Part shown: positions 36,201-47,675 of the stretch, one piece after another
How the letters are laid out: each line of letters begins with the position of its first letter
Position numbering within the stretch: position 1 is the stretch's first letter
Assembly (NCBI GenBank): GCA_026018925.1
Contig: JAKSZU010000004.1
Span: 112,620,989 to 112,684,988 of the forward strand
Source of the DNA: Tupaia tana
Taxonomy: Eukaryota > Chordata > Mammalia > Scandentia > Tupaiidae
Reading direction: 5' to 3'
Length of the DNA: 64,000 bases
The notes under the pieces: generated by a model
The model's database searches: none
What the model was told of the DNA's origin: nothing
Seen by the model: only the letters and a program-made list of their open reading frames with translations
Position numbers and translations under genes: made by a program

Positions 36201-36460
36201 TTTTTTTTGAGAGGTTTTCGCTATAGGGCGCGTGCACTCGCCAGACAGAGAGATCCCGAGAGGAGAATGGAGGAGAAGGGATTACGGCGTGACCATCCCC
36301 CTTGGGGGGTGATTTCTTGCTTTCTTTCTCTTCTTGGGATCTTGGGCACGCATGCACACGTGCCTGGTGTGAGTTCTAAGCCTCTGGGTCCGGGGCTCGA
36401 ACCGCGGTCGACTACGTGGGAGTCCAGCGACATAGCCATTACGCTAACTGGTGGTTCCCC
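36201..36460 (-). mobile_element. tRNA-derived SINE with internal inversion
   Basis: The outer parts are in reverse orientation (tail at 36201; complement head ending GTGGTTCCCC). However, about 36252-36322 reads forward: ATCCCGAGAGGAGAATGG through GGGGTGATTTCTTGC. The same 16-bp word AAAACAAAACACTTTT flanks both sides, so it is a single insertion that inverted internally or was made by template switching. Confidence 0.9.
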
Positions 36461-37500
36461 AAAACAAAACACTTTTAATAATGCAGATTGAAATTAACTT
36501 AAGACTAAAATTAAAATTCAAAAAGATGTTCTTATTTGTAGGCAGAATATCAGCAATACAATCATATAGGAAGAGGTAAAATAGATAAATTCCATTGTGT
36601 AAACACAAAATAATAATCGACACAGCTGTGATGGTTAACGTATAGTAAAATGTCTAGAGAAAGAGCATGAGAAAACAATGTTTACTCACAACATGTGAGT
36701 CACCAACGTAAGTAATAATGAAGCGAAAAGTCATTTTCACAGTTTACAGAGCAGGTAGACCGCTCTTTTTAAGTCAACAGCCCTGCTATGATCACAGTGA
36801 TGGAGAAACTGGACACTGTCTCCTTGCAGCTGGGATGCAGCAGCAAGCACACAGCACTAACTAGGCAGAGTGACTGGCTACATTTTAGGTAAAATTTACA
36901 GAGCATACAACTGTCAGACCACTGGAGGGTAGAGCAGAGCACAGAGTGAGACATTGGAGCTGTGCTGCTCACTCACCTCAGCATCATCACCATCAGCCTC
37001 ACCAAAAAGTGGGGGAGTTGCTTTTGGTTCAAAAATACTACTGAAGGGGAGCAGCACAATCTTTTCAGCCCTTCTGAGGCAAAATGCCTCTTCTTGCGGT
37101 CATGTTTGTGGTGAAATTGCCTGTTTGAGGAAGAAAGGTCAGTGACCTGTGTTCTGAGGTTGTCTGATAACTGCATCCTGACTCACTTCCGTCTGAGCAT
37201 TGTCAGCAGGAACACTGCATTGTCAATACTGCCTGATCCTAGCACATCCCATCTGGAGGCAAAGGATGTCCACTCTGACCAGCTTCACCACAAGACTGGC
37301 ACTGAGAGAAACAGGGCCCAGGTATGGCAAGTGTTCATGCACCTGGGCACTGGTCTCCGTCACTATCACAATTGGAGCTAAAGGGAAATGGTTTCTTTCA
37401 TTGAAGCAGTCTGTTGGATTAAAAAAAAATCATAAGAAGATCTATGTTTGCAAACTCAGTTGTCAGTGAAGAACCCCTTCAGTGTTCTCTTTGGACAGTA
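36461..37500. other. Unique DNA with one unassigned exon-like block
   Basis: No named gene. On the minus strand, 37130-36978 has a good acceptor (CTTCCTCAAACAG) and donor (GCTGAG then GTGAGTGA). The enclosed frame in one phase ends FEPKATPPLFGEADGDDAE, but an in-frame TGA lies upstream in that phase. It could be an exon of an unrecognised gene or an old retrocopy. Confidence 0.35.
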
Positions 37501-37502
37501 AC

Positions 37503-37690
37503 TTATTGTGCTGTAGTTTTTTTCATCAAATGGAAAAATTCATTCTTCTGACCCGATTGTTTCAAATCTTGACTATCTTTCTGCAGTTGCAGTTGTAGTT
37601 GATGGTTGAGAGAGGGAGGGAGGAATGCAAAGAGAGTCTTGTCAGGTTCTGCTGCTTGCTGGGTCGGGAAGGGTGGCCAAAGGGTGATAC
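37503..37690 (-). pseudogene. Terminal remnant of the coiled-coil/Olduvai array
   Basis: About 37560-37660 resembles 39215-39290 (shared GCAATGCAAAGAGA- and GGTTCTGCTG-type words), which lies just upstream of the last coiled-coil exon. The frame HQLQLQLQKDSQDLKQSG ends KKTTAQ-stop and is reminiscent of the PDE4DIP region LQHKLVLLQQQCEEKQQ that follows the coiled-coil exon there. The acceptor AG is absent. It may be the 3' end of the gene or a dead copy. Confidence 0.35.
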
Positions 37691-37795
37691 AGGTCAGAGG
37701 CAATTTAGCTCCCTGGAGAGGAAGAGTTAAAGTAGTGAGCCTCAGGCTGGTTGGAGGGAAAAGTGTTATGATAAGCTGGAAGGAAACCCTCCCTG

Positions 37796-38068
37796 GGGAC
37801 CAGCAGTTAGCATAATGGCTGTGTTGCTGGACTCCCATGTAGTCACCCGCAGTTCGCGTCCCTGACCCGGTGGCTTAAAACTCACGCCGGGCATGTGTGT
37901 GTGTGTGCCCGAGATCCTGAGAAGAGAACAGAGGAGAAGGGATTGCGGCGTGGCCTTCTCCCCTGGGAGGTGATTTCTCGCTTTCTGTCTCTCTGTCTCT
38001 CTCTGTCTGTCTGGCGAGCACACACACCCTATAACAAAAACCTCTCCATAAAAAAAAAAAAAAAAAAA
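37796..38068 (+). mobile_element. tRNA-derived SINE
   Basis: Forward copy between GAAACCCTCCCTG and GAAAACCGTCCCTG, with a poly-A tail. Confidence 0.92.
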
Positions 38069-38082
38069 GAAAACCGTCCCTG

Positions 38083-38950
38083 AATTGACAGTTCAGCCTG
38101 AAGAACAGGATTCGTGAACCCTACTCTTCCCTAGCAGGAGCTAGAGATAATGGCTACTTTTCTCCTGGTCTCCTTATCTGGAGAAATGTGATGACCTTCC
38201 ACACCTCCCAGTGAGGGACATGCTTAGAATCAGTCTTCCACGTTCAGACACAGACTGCTGAAGGAAGGACAGGTCTCATGGCAGAAAGACGTGGTCTCTG
38301 TTATGTTCCCATGTCCCAGTCCTTAAGGGAAAATCGGGAGGGCTGTAAGAAAAGCCCTGGAATGTGAGAGCAAGGCAGGTCCATGAACCACATCCAAGAC
38401 CACTACTACATTTTGCTGATGTGGACACAGTGGAATTAGAGATCTCAGATTTAACTTAAAGCACATGGACTATTATTGATAGTCCTGGAAGTAGAACCCA
38501 AGTTGCATGATTTTTTCATAAAGTTTGGGAGAAGGCAGAGCTAGATGTATCTTTACCTCTGCCGAAATCATCCCATTAGTCACGTTATCTAGACAGAGAG
38601 CAGACACTCCAGCACAGACCTCTGTGCTTCTCACTGTGGCTGCATTACTCTTCATGAAGACAGAACAGGCTGCTACAGACCTGCTGCTGGGGACAGTAGC
38701 ATGGTCAGTGCAGAAGCTTTGTCAGTTGTGGGGACACAAATGTCCCGTATCTAACTAGAAGTATGGGAACCTGTCTGCCCCGGTCTTTGATGTGCTGAGA
38801 GCTCCCATAACACCATCCCTTCAAAACTAGCTAACAGAAGCAATGTAGGATGAGGGCACAGGGTTGCTGAGCTGGACACAGCACCAATGCTGTGTTGATA
38901 TCCCTTCTAGTCATGTGACAATGACATCACGTTTTTAAACAACTATGTCT
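38083..38950. other. Unique DNA 3' of the last coiled-coil copy
   Basis: No exon with splice support. A frame at 38655-38473 is open, but it shows no Olduvai or coiled-coil pattern. Confidence 0.35.
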
Positions 38951-38953
38951 TAC

Positions 38954-39138
38954 CTGAACAGTTCTTCCTTGAGTGATATGCATTTATTGTTGAAATGTGA
39001 GATCTTCTATGTGTGTTGGAGCTTTTTGAAAAGTTGCTGCCATTCCAAATTGTGACATTTCATTTCTATTTCCAGCCTTAAGAACTGGTCTCGGGAGAAC
39101 GCCACAGTTCTTGCAAGGGATGATGTTGCCTGAGAGAG
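38954..39138 (-). pseudogene. Coiled-coil exon copy 5 (K5), stop codon
   Basis: Fifth and last copy of the PDE4DIP-like coiled-coil exon, 185 nt between a CTCTCCACAG acceptor and a GTTCAG/GTAAGAC donor. The frame shared with the other copies reads FLRLEIEMKCHNLEWQQLFKK, then QHT-stop, then KCISLKEELF. CAG has become TAG where other copies have Gln. As written it ends translation; it may be a terminal exon or a dead copy. Confidence 0.7.
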
Positions 39139-39287
39139 CTGTGGAGAGGACAACACAGTAGTATTTTGATCATGGAGAACATCCCAACAGGAAAGAACTA
39201 AAGAGTATCTTTCCTTAGTTCCAGATATACTTGATAACTAAGAGAGGAAGGGGGCAATGCAAAGAGAATATTGTTGGGTTCTGCTGA

Positions 39288-39393
39288 CTGCACATCTGTC
39301 CTGACAGACAGAACACAGACAAAGGGGAGGGAGGCCCTGGCTGCACATCTGTCCTGACAGACAGAACATAGACAAAGGGGAGGGAGGTCCTGC
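39288..39393. repeat. 53-bp direct tandem duplication
   Basis: Two copies in direct contact (39288-39340 and 39341-39393), nearly identical, starting CTGCACATCTGTCCTGACAG. The block corresponds to a conserved intronic element found upstream of the other coiled-coil exons (for example about 41810-41860). Confidence 0.9.
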
Positions 39394-40219
39394 ATTGGTG
39401 GGAAAAGTGAATGCTGGCTCATTCCACCACACATCCCGAGGAATGTTGCACCTCAGTCTCTTCAATGCCCTTCATTCCACTGATACAAGACAGCCAGCCC
39501 TGCTGTTAGAGAACATTCTAGCTTCTCATGCTCACCATTTTCAACATGATCACATGCCATTTGTTCAGTAATCCATCTTGTCTTTTGGCAAAGTTCAACC
39601 CAAGATACCCTTGGTGCTTCACAGAACACAAGAACCTTGGCCATTTAGGGAGACTGGGATTGCCAGGGATGAGCCTTGTATTTGGGGAAAGTTCAGCCCA
39701 GGCAATGGTGTTTACATTCTCACACTCAGATGACTGCTATGAAGACAAATCAACTGGGGGAAGAAGGACTAGAGCTCAGAGTAGAGGAACCAAGTAATGA
39801 CACATTCAAAAATACAGGCAAGACAACCGCCCACTGTAGACAGACACCAATCCTAAAAGCAAGTTGTTTGTTGTGAAAATGAGCAAGACCATTGAAGGAG
39901 ATGAGATGTTCCAATGAGAGAATGACTGTGAGAATCTGTTCACATTCTGAGGTGTGATGGTTTGCTATGAGATCCTCACTCTCTCTTCCTGGGTCTGTGT
40001 TAATCTGAACACCATGCTTTTGCCTGAGTACCAGGGTGACAGAGGTTGGCCAGGGACTAGGAAGAGTATAAAGCTTCCTCACCCACTTGATCTCTGGGTT
40101 CTAGAGTATGAGTGAAACCACGGACCCTGCCTGCCTAGAGACAGTTCTCTTCCTGGACAGAGGGGTCAGCATAGACAACAAGAAATCCACTCAGAGAGGG
40201 GCTGGGAGCATCATTCACT

Positions 40220-40448
40220 TTATTTATTATTTTAGGTTTTTACCATAGGGCACATGCATTCACCAGAGACAGATAGAGGAAAAGGGAGACATCACACTCT
40301 TGGAGTGATAGTAACCCAGTCCCTCAGGATTTTGAGGGGATGCACAACCACATGCCCAGCATGGTTTTTACACCACTGAATTCAGGATTCAAACCATGCT
40401 TGGCCTGTGAGAGGCCAGCACCTTAACCACCATGCCATCTTCTGGCTC
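40220..40448 (-). mobile_element. Old SINE subfamily
   Basis: Reverse copy, about 230 bp: TTTTTACCATAGGGCACATGC tail side, and GCACCTTAACCACCATGCC head side. Strongly diverged; it sits just 3' of the unit 7 Olduvai exon. Confidence 0.75.
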
Positions 40449-40480
40449 CACCTTATTCTACTTATAATGGGAATACTCAC

Positions 40481-40650
40481 AGTCCAAGACCAGAGTAGGT
40501 GAGATTTTAGGCACATCCGATAGGGAAATGGAACTGTCGGGTTGCAGGTTGGAGTCAGACAATTCCAGTTTACTAGGAAGAGTCAAATCGTGTTCATCCA
40601 ATGTTTTCTGTTGGATTTGACTCCTTTTCCCCTTCATGGACAGCTCTCTC
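40481..40650 (-). CDS. Olduvai long exon, unit 7 (O7)
   Basis: 170-nt exon, acceptor TTGGTTCAG/G and donor GGACT/GTGAGTATT, phase 2 in and phase 1 out. The translation starts RRELSMKGKRSQIQQKTLDE, continues with a LELSDSNLQPDSS segment and ends DVPKISPTLVLD. The order RREL, Q-x-T-L-D, LELSDS, SISLSDVP follows PDE4DIP and NBPF Olduvai domains (SREL, LQDSLDR, LELPDS). The frame is fully open. Past the donor the sequence still reads EYSHYK, like EYTHYE in PDE4DIP. It is the 3'-most recognisable Olduvai copy. Confidence 0.8.
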
Positions 40651-41564
40651 CTGAACCAAGAAGAATAAGGAGACCAAAATTTTGAACACAAAATAATTAG
40701 ACACCACAGTTCTGTGGCAATTCCTGATGAGATATCTAAATGACAGGTCGTAGGCAGAAGGATAACTGTTTTTTTTATCAAAAAAGTGGAACACATCCAC
40801 CCTCTTCTGAGAAGGGCAGAGGGTAGCTGTCCTGGAGACGGCTACAGGGTGTGGAGAAGGATGTGGGTAACAACAGGTGCTCAGCTCACTGGCCAGATAA
40901 TACGCCAACAAGGAAGGAGACACCACTCTCTCTTTAGGGTATAGCCATGACTGGCAGCACATGAGAACAATACCAGTTGTTACAAACCCGATTTAATTTT
41001 GTCCCAGTTTCCTTCCAGGGGCCCAGTTCATTAAGACTCCTGAGGCATTGTTGTCTCGCAGAGCTCATGTCCTTTCTAGACCTTAGACTGCAATATTGTG
41101 ATACAATATGACACTTTGGTCTAGTTATATTTTTGTCATGAGACAAGAAACCAAGGTCAGCCTTGGAGAAACACATGCAGCTCATTCATGTCTGTCCACT
41201 CAGCAGAAAATGTCAGATGTAGTTTGCATTTATTTGTCATGAATTCCATGCCCACAAACTAATTATTGCAGAAAATATTGCAGAAAAAGCAATGTATCCC
41301 TTTGAGTCTTTCAACTCAGAGAAAAACAGGTAATCTCCAAAGTTAGGATATTTATGAAACTGACTTTGTGGTAGATGTTTCACTCTCTCCACTTTGGTTC
41401 AAAAAAGACCTTATCACAGAAGCCCATATTTCTGCTCAGAGTCACCCATAAATCAGGATCAGTGGGAAAACAGGTTCCTGGCAAGGACATTAGCAGCCTT
41501 ACCAATATCACACATTCTCATGTGCAAATCAGGCCACCTTATATACCACTGAACCCTCTCTTAC

Positions 41565-41751
41565 CTGGAACAGCCTTTCTTGTGAACTTTGCATATATCC
41601 TTGAACTGTGTGATCTTCTTCTGCAAGGTCTGCAATTTTCCTGTAATCTGCTTCTGCTTCTTCTTTTCCTGCTCCACCTCTTTTGTTGAACCGTGTATGT
41701 GGATTCGAATGACCCAAGTGTTCCTTCGATATTCCATTTCCTCACTGTGCT
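41565..41751 (-). CDS. Coiled-coil exon copy 4 (K4)
   Basis: 187 nt between TATTACTCAACAG and TCCAG/GTAAGAG, phase 1 in and phase 2 out, frame open. It begins EHSEEMEYRRN and carries an EVEQEKKKQKQITGKLQ heptad-like run, then KKITQFKD. PDE4DIP has EHSQETESLRE at the matching start of its post-Olduvai coiled coil. It is 3 nt shorter than K1 and K3. Confidence 0.8.
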
Positions 41752-42005
41752 CTGTTGAGTAATACACAAGTATTTATATTATAAAGTCCAAATCCAGCAT
41801 TAAGACCAAGCACATCTGTCCTCACTAGTAGAACTTAGGCAGAGGGAAAGAAGGCCCCATATTTGGTGGGAAATGCATGTGTACGGTTCGCTCTAACACA
41901 TACCATGGAGAATGTTGCATCTCTCTTTGCAGTACCTGCCATTCCACTAATAAATGATGGCCACTCCTGATCAAAATCATATTTGTTAAAAATTCCAGGA
42001 CTGAG

Positions 42006-42167
42006 GGATACAGAGACAGCATTGTTGAGACAGGGAGGTAGTATTGTTATATTTTGATCAACTGGACTGGGGAGAAATGTTCACATATTGAAATGATCAC
42101 CTTGTAAGCTAAAAAATGTGATTGAATGTATTAAAAAATGTAAAAAATAAAAAAAAGACAAGGAAAA
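42006..42167 (+). mobile_element. L1 3' end, severely 5' truncated
   Basis: About 160 bp of forward L1 3' UTR (TATATTTTGATCAACTGGAC through ATGTGATTGAATGTATT) with an A-rich tail. Flanks AATTCCAGGACTGAG and AATCCAGGGCTGAG are the aged duplication. Inserted upstream of K4 within the repeat unit. Confidence 0.85.
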
Positions 42168-42854
42168 AAAATCCAGGGCTGAGTTTTCTCAAGAATAAAT
42201 GCATGATATCCTTAGTGATTCAAAGAGCACAGATGTGCTCATGTATGGAGATTTGGATTGCCCTGGCCAAGTCTTGTGTGCAGGGGAAGTTGTAGCACAG
42301 GCAATTATAGTGGTATTGAAGTTACCCCATTAAATGACTGCTTATGAGGACAGGCCAACTAAGGCTTAACTGCTTATGAGGGCAGGGACTGGAGCTCAGA
42401 GCTGAGGGGCCTTAATAATGACACTGGTAAAAATATGGGCAAGACACCGCTCACCCACTATATTGCTGTGAAAACTAGCAAGATCATTGAGGGAGAGATT
42501 AGAGATTTTAACAGAAGAGGTCCATGAGATTCTGTGCTAAGCAGTGGCAGAGTTTGCCGGAGTAGCCCTGCTGTGTTCACAGTGGTCTATATTGATTCCA
42601 ACACCATACATATCTCAGCAAATGCCACGGTAACAGTGATGTGGCCACAGACTAGAAGGAGTGTGAAATTACCTCACTCACTTTATGTGTGTGCTTAAAA
42701 CTTGGCCCTAGATTTTCATTCAAACCAAGATGAATACACAGGGCCGATCTGCCTTGAAATAGCTCTCCTCCTGGATAGAGGGTGACACAAACAATAGGAC
42801 ATCTACCTGCAAGAGCAGCGGGAGCCTTCTTCTCCTTTTCATGGCAACACTCCC

Positions 42855-42999
42855 TGGCCATATCAGCAGTAGAGCAACCTGCGGGCACATCTGACTGGGA
42901 AATGGGCCTGGAAGAAGGGATGTGGAGTTAGACAACTCAAATGTACTAGAAGTGGTAGAGTTCTGTGTGTGAAAAGTGCTCTGCAGTGTCCACTGTCCT
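42855..42999 (-). pseudogene. Olduvai long exon, unit 6 (O6), decayed
   Basis: Position and flanks match the other units. The donor is GGCCA/GGGAGT instead of GTGAGT, so the splice site is lost. The frame is broken: STFELSNS-like text is in one phase and DVPAGCSTADMA in another. Only about 145 nt remain. Probably skipped or dead. Skipping it together with K4 would keep the frame (K3 leaves in phase 2, O7 enters in phase 2). Confidence 0.7.
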
Positions 43000-43654
43000 C
43001 TGATAATGGCAGAGTCGCTGCCCCTGATATGGGTATACAGGATGGAGAGGGATGTGGAGAGCGGTAGGTGCTCGGTGTGCTGGCCAGACAACGAGCAGCT
43101 GAGGAGTCTCCACTCACATGGTGTGGTGCAGTCACGATAGGCAGCACACCATAACTCTCCCACTTTAGGAACCCACTTCAGTCTTGTTCCTCTTTTTTGG
43201 AGGCCCAGTGAGCAGAGGTTCCTGAGATGCTGCTGTTTCACAGAGAGCATGTGCCCTCTAGGTATTCTTCTCTCAGTGTTATGGTGTAATAGCAATTTAG
43301 GTTTAGGCACATTTTTGGCCATCCCTGCCAACCAACCAAGGACAAGCTTGCAGAAACGAATCTGTCTCAGTCAGCTCTGCCCAGTAGGGGGAGAACAGCT
43401 GGTCTCCCAAATGGAGAAAATGCATAAGCTGGACTGTGATTTCCTATACTCTGAATTACTACCAGGGTTTCATTCTCTCTACTTGGTTGTGATGAAGCCA
43501 TTCTCACAGAAGTCCATAAATCAGACTCACCCAAAGATTAGAAACAGCAGAGAGGAAACAGGTTTTTCTAGGTTAGGATATTGGCTATTTTGCCAGTATT
43601 CCTTGTTTCATGAGTCAATGAGGCCACCTCGTATAGCAATGAACTGTCACTTAC

Positions 43655-43844
43655 CTGGAATATTCTCTCTTGGGGGCTCTCAATTTATCCTTCAGTTGTG
43701 TGATGCTTTCCTGCTTCTTTTGGAACTTTCCTGTAAGCTTCCTCTGCTCCACTTTCTGTTGGTCCAGTTCTATTATTGCCCCGTGAAGCTGGGTCCAAGA
43801 GGTGACGTCCGTCTTCAAGAGACATTTGGTTTCTTGAATGTTCT
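43655..43844 (-). CDS. Coiled-coil exon copy 3 (K3)
   Basis: 190 nt, acceptor CTAACAG and donor TCCAG/GTAAGTG, open frame, phase 1 to 2. It begins ENIQETKCLLKTDVTSWTQL, then an ELDQQKVEQRKLTGKFQKK stretch and SITQLKDKLRAPKREYS. The LDQQKVEQRKL part resembles ELEHQKVERQQLL of PDE4DIP closely. Predicted coiled coil. Confidence 0.82.
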
Positions 43845-44086
43845 CTGTTAGGCAGAATACAGGACTAGTTCTATCATGGAGTCAGATCTCACTGGGAAGA
43901 TGAGCGCAAGCTCATCCTGAGAATCAGAAGACAAAGGGAAGGAAAGCCCTCTTTCGTGGGGAAAAAACAATTGGCTTACTCTGTCACACACCTTGGGGGA
44001 TGTTGCATGTCTTTGTTAGAATGCCTTTCATGACACTGATTTACAAGTCCAGCCCTCCTCCTCCTAGTGAGCACATTCTGGTTTCT

Positions 44087-44367
44087 TCTCTCTCTTTTTT
44101 TTTTTTTTTGGAGAGGTTTTCACTATAGGGCGCGTGTGCTCGCCAGACAGAGAGAGACATAGAGACAGAAAGCAAGAAAGCGGGAAATCACTCCCCAGGG
44201 GGGATGGCCACGCTGCAATCCCTTCTCCTCCATTCTCCTCTCGGGATCTTGGACACGCACGCACATGCACCCGGCGTGAGTTTTAAGCCACCGGGTCTGG
44301 GACACAAACTGCGATCGACTACGTGGGAGTGCAGCAACATAGCCATTACACTAGCTGCTGGTTCCCC
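44087..44367 (-). mobile_element. tRNA-derived SINE
   Basis: Reverse copy with duplication CATTCTGGTTTCT (44074-44086 and 44368-44380), in the intron between O5 and K3. Confidence 0.93.
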
Positions 44368-44534
44368 CATTCTGGTTTCTCATACTCACCATTTTCTACA
44401 TGTTCACATACCCTTGGTTCAGTGATATATTTTTGAATTTTTACAAAACTTACCCCTCGATAGTACTGGTAACTTCATAGGATTTATGGAGGTTGGGATT
44501 TTGAGGGTAGAAACTTGTGTTGAGGATATGTTTT

Positions 44535-44802
44535 TTTTTTTTTTTTTGGAGAGGTTTTTCGCTATAGGGTGCGTGCGCTTGCCAGACAGACAGAGAGAGA
44601 CATAGAGACAGAAAGCGAGAAATCACCCCCCAGGGGGGGTGGTCACGCCGCAATCCCTTCTCCTCCATTCTCCTCTCGGGATCTTGGGCACGCACGCACA
44701 CGCGCCCGGCGTGAGTTGTAAGCCACCAGGTCCGAGACACGAACCGCGGTCGACTACGTGGGAGTCCAGCGACATAGCCATTACGCTAACTGCTGGTTCC
44801 CA
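44535..44802 (-). mobile_element. tRNA-derived SINE
   Basis: Reverse copy with perfect duplication TTGAGGATATGTTTT (44520-44534 and 44803-44817), the second SINE in the same intron. Confidence 0.94.
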
Positions 44803-45362
44803 TTGAGGATATGTTTTAACACCAGCCATGATAATGCTGTTTGCATCATCACAGTGGGATGACTGCTTACAAAAAGAAGCTATTAGGAGGAGGGAAACAG
44901 AAGCCTGGAAGTGAGGAATCATGTAACAACATCTCCTAAGATGGGCAAAAGACAACCATCCACCTGGACAGTCACAGATCCTGAAAGAATATTGTTTGAA
45001 TGTGAAAATTAGCAAGACCATTGAAGGAAAGATGAGTTATTTCAACAGGAGGTCTGCCAGATTCTGTGCATGTGCTGAGGGGACAGATTTTTGTAAGGAA
45101 ACCCTCACTATTATCACCCTGGTTTGTATGATTTCCAAACCAGTATATGCCAGGGCCTAGGCAGAATGTGAATTTAATTCATTTACTTCTTATCTGTGCT
45201 TGAAATTTGAACCCAGAGTTACATTTAAACCAAGGTGACTCTACGGAGCCTGCTTGTTTAGAGACAGCTCACCCTGGGGCAGAGAGGCCAGCATAAACAA
45301 CATGGAGACTCCCTGGAGACCTGTAGGAGGAGCCTTATTGTCTTCATAAAGGGAATACTCAC

Positions 45363-45529
45363 TGGCCTCATTTAGAGTAGAGGAGACATCAGGCATATCT
45401 GTTAGGGTAACAAAACTGTCATGAGGCAGGTTGGAGTCCACCAATTCCAGGTTTATAGAAGTGAAATTCTGTTTATTCGATGTTTTCTTTAATAGTTGAT
45501 TCAGTTGCTCCTGGAAGGCTAGCTCTCTC
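45363..45529 (-). CDS. Olduvai long exon, unit 5 (O5)
   Basis: 167 nt, acceptor TTGATTCAG/G and donor GGCCA/GTGAGTATT, phase 2 to 1, open. RRELAFQEQLNQLLKKTSNK is followed by a LELVDSNLPHDSF segment and DMPDVSSTLNEA. It keeps the RREL start and the LELVDSN core expected of an Olduvai domain. Beyond the donor the frame stays open through SEYSLYEDNKAP, so an alternative longer exon is possible. Confidence 0.82.
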
Positions 45530-46337
45530 CTGAATCAAGAGGTATATGGAGAACACATATTGAATACAGAAAAATTACACACCTCATTCTGCAGCGAGTC
45601 CTGATAAGATGTCTAAGTGAATATTTAGAGATATCAGAGGGGATATATTTTTTAAAAAGGAGAAAAAAAGCTATCTCCTCTGAAAAGTACAGATGGTGGC
45701 TGTCATGGGATGTGTACGGGGGTGAAGGTGGATGTGGGCAGTAGCAGGTTCCTGGCATACTGGCCCAATAACACACATGTAAGGACAGAGACTCCACTCT
45801 CTGTATGGTACAGTCATGACTGGCAGCATGTGATAGGAACCACAATTGCTACAAATCCAATGCAGTTTTTATCCACTTCACTCCCAGAGGTCCAATGCAC
45901 TGAGGCATTGACAAAATTGAGGCATTGTTGTCTCACAGAGAGTATGGGCCTTCTAGACCTTAATCTGTGAATATTGTGATTTAATAGCATTTTTTTGGTG
46001 TACTTATATTTTTGGCCAGGAAATCCCTGCCAAGAAATGAAGGGCAATCTTACAGAAACAAAAATGTCTCATTCAGGTCTTTCCACTCAGGGAGGACAGG
46101 TGGTCTCTTCAAATATATGTTGAGTCTGGCTTCACAACTTGAGAAATTAATAGAAGGATTTCACTCTCTCCACTTTAGAGAGAAGAAGAAATTCTAGATG
46201 AATCATGCATAAGTCAGGGATAGCAGAGAAAGAAGGTTTCTCATCAACAACTTTAGCTTTCTTCTCAATATCCTTTGTACTCAGGCAGAAATGAGGCCAC
46301 CTTGTAAAACTGTGGGCCACTTGTATAACTCTCTTAC

Positions 46338-46533
46338 CTGTAATATTCTTTGTCCTGGGCTATGCATTCATCGCTGAAATGTGTGATCTTCCTCAGTATC
46401 TCCTCAAACTCTTTGTTAAGCAGCATTTGATGCCGTTCTACACTCTGAGGATCTGTATCTTCAGATCGCCCTGTAAGCTGGGTCCTAGAGGTGGCCAGAG
46501 TGTTTCTTAGGCATTCAGTTTCCTGGATGTGCT
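46338..46533 (-). CDS. Coiled-coil exon copy 2 (K2)
   Basis: 196 nt, acceptor CTCAACAG and donor TTACAG/GTAAGAG, open, phase 1 to 2. It starts EHIQETECLRNTLATSRTQL, which follows PDE4DIP EHSQETESLREALLSSRSHL almost position by position. A VERHQMLL segment parallels VERQQLL. This is the clearest evidence for the origin of the K exons. Confidence 0.87.
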
Positions 46534-47508
46534 CTGTTGAGGAGAACACAAGAAGACTTCTTTCATAGAGTTAAACCTCAGCAGGAAGATGAGCCTAATC
46601 ACAGCTTCCCGACAAACAGAACTGAAGCAAAGGGAAGGAAGGCTCTGTATTTGGTGGAAAAGTGAGTGTTGACTCCCTCTAACACATACCCTGGAGAACA
46701 TTGCATCTCTGTCTTTGCAGTGCCCTTTATACCACTGATTTAATATGGCCAGCCCTGTTGTTAGAGAACACCTTCTGATTTCTCATGTTCACTATTTTCT
46801 ACATGCGTAAGTGACATTGGTTAAATAAATCATTCTTGAATTTTGCAAAACATCTACCCAAGATAGTCTTGGTACTTCACAGGACACAGATCCTTAGTCA
46901 TTATGGAGATTGTTATTGCCAGGACCAAGTTTTGTTGTTAGGGCAAGTTACATCATAGGGGTGTTTGTTTCTCACACTCAGTTGACTGCTTTTGAAGATA
47001 AGCCAACTAGGAGGAGCAGGACTAGAGCTTGGAGCTGTGGAGCCACGGTAATGATATCTCTCAAGATACAGGCAAGACAACTGTCCAATGTGGACAGCCA
47101 CAAATGCTTGCAGAACATTGTTCAGATGTGAAAATCTGCAAGGTCATTGAAGGAGTGATAAGGTTGCAATGGAAGAAGGTTGGTCACGTTCTGTTCAGGT
47201 TCTGTGGAGAGGCAGATTTTACCTGGAGACCCTTGTTCTCTTCACCTGGGTCTATTGATTTCAACACCATGTGCTTGTCTATGAGTGCTAAGGTGACACA
47301 GTTTGGACAGGGTCTAGGAAGAGTGAAAAGTTACCCTTCTCACTTGATCTTTGTGCTTAGCATTTCATCCTAGAGTTTGACTCAAACCAAGGTGGCTACA
47401 TGAACCCGGCTTGCCTGGTCTCTTCCTGGACAGTGAGGTCAGTGTAAACTATATGGCTACTTGGAAGATGAGTAGGAGCCTTATTCTCTTTATGATGGAA
47501 ATACTCAC

Positions 47509-47675
47509 TGCCCAATGGTAGAGTAGAGACTTCAGGCATATCCGTCTGGGAAACAGAACTGTTGAATGGCATCTCAGAGTTAGGCGATTCAAACATAGTA
47601 GGAAGAGTTGAATTCTGTTTATCCTGTGTGTTCTGCTGAACTTGACTGATTTCCACTGTTTGGAATAGCTCTCCC
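47509..47675 (-). CDS. Olduvai long exon, unit 4 (O4)
   Basis: 167 nt, acceptor TTGGTTCAG/G and donor GGGCA/GTGAGTATT, phase 2 to 1, open. RGELFQTVEISQVQQNTQDK is followed by NSSVSQTDMPEVSTLPLG. The frame would continue SEYFHHKENKAP past the donor. First Olduvai copy preceded by a K exon instead of a short exon. Confidence 0.82.

Noticed and set aside
38473-38655. 60-codon open frame on the minus strand between array remnants
   Set aside because: No Olduvai or coiled-coil pattern, no splice sites at its ends.
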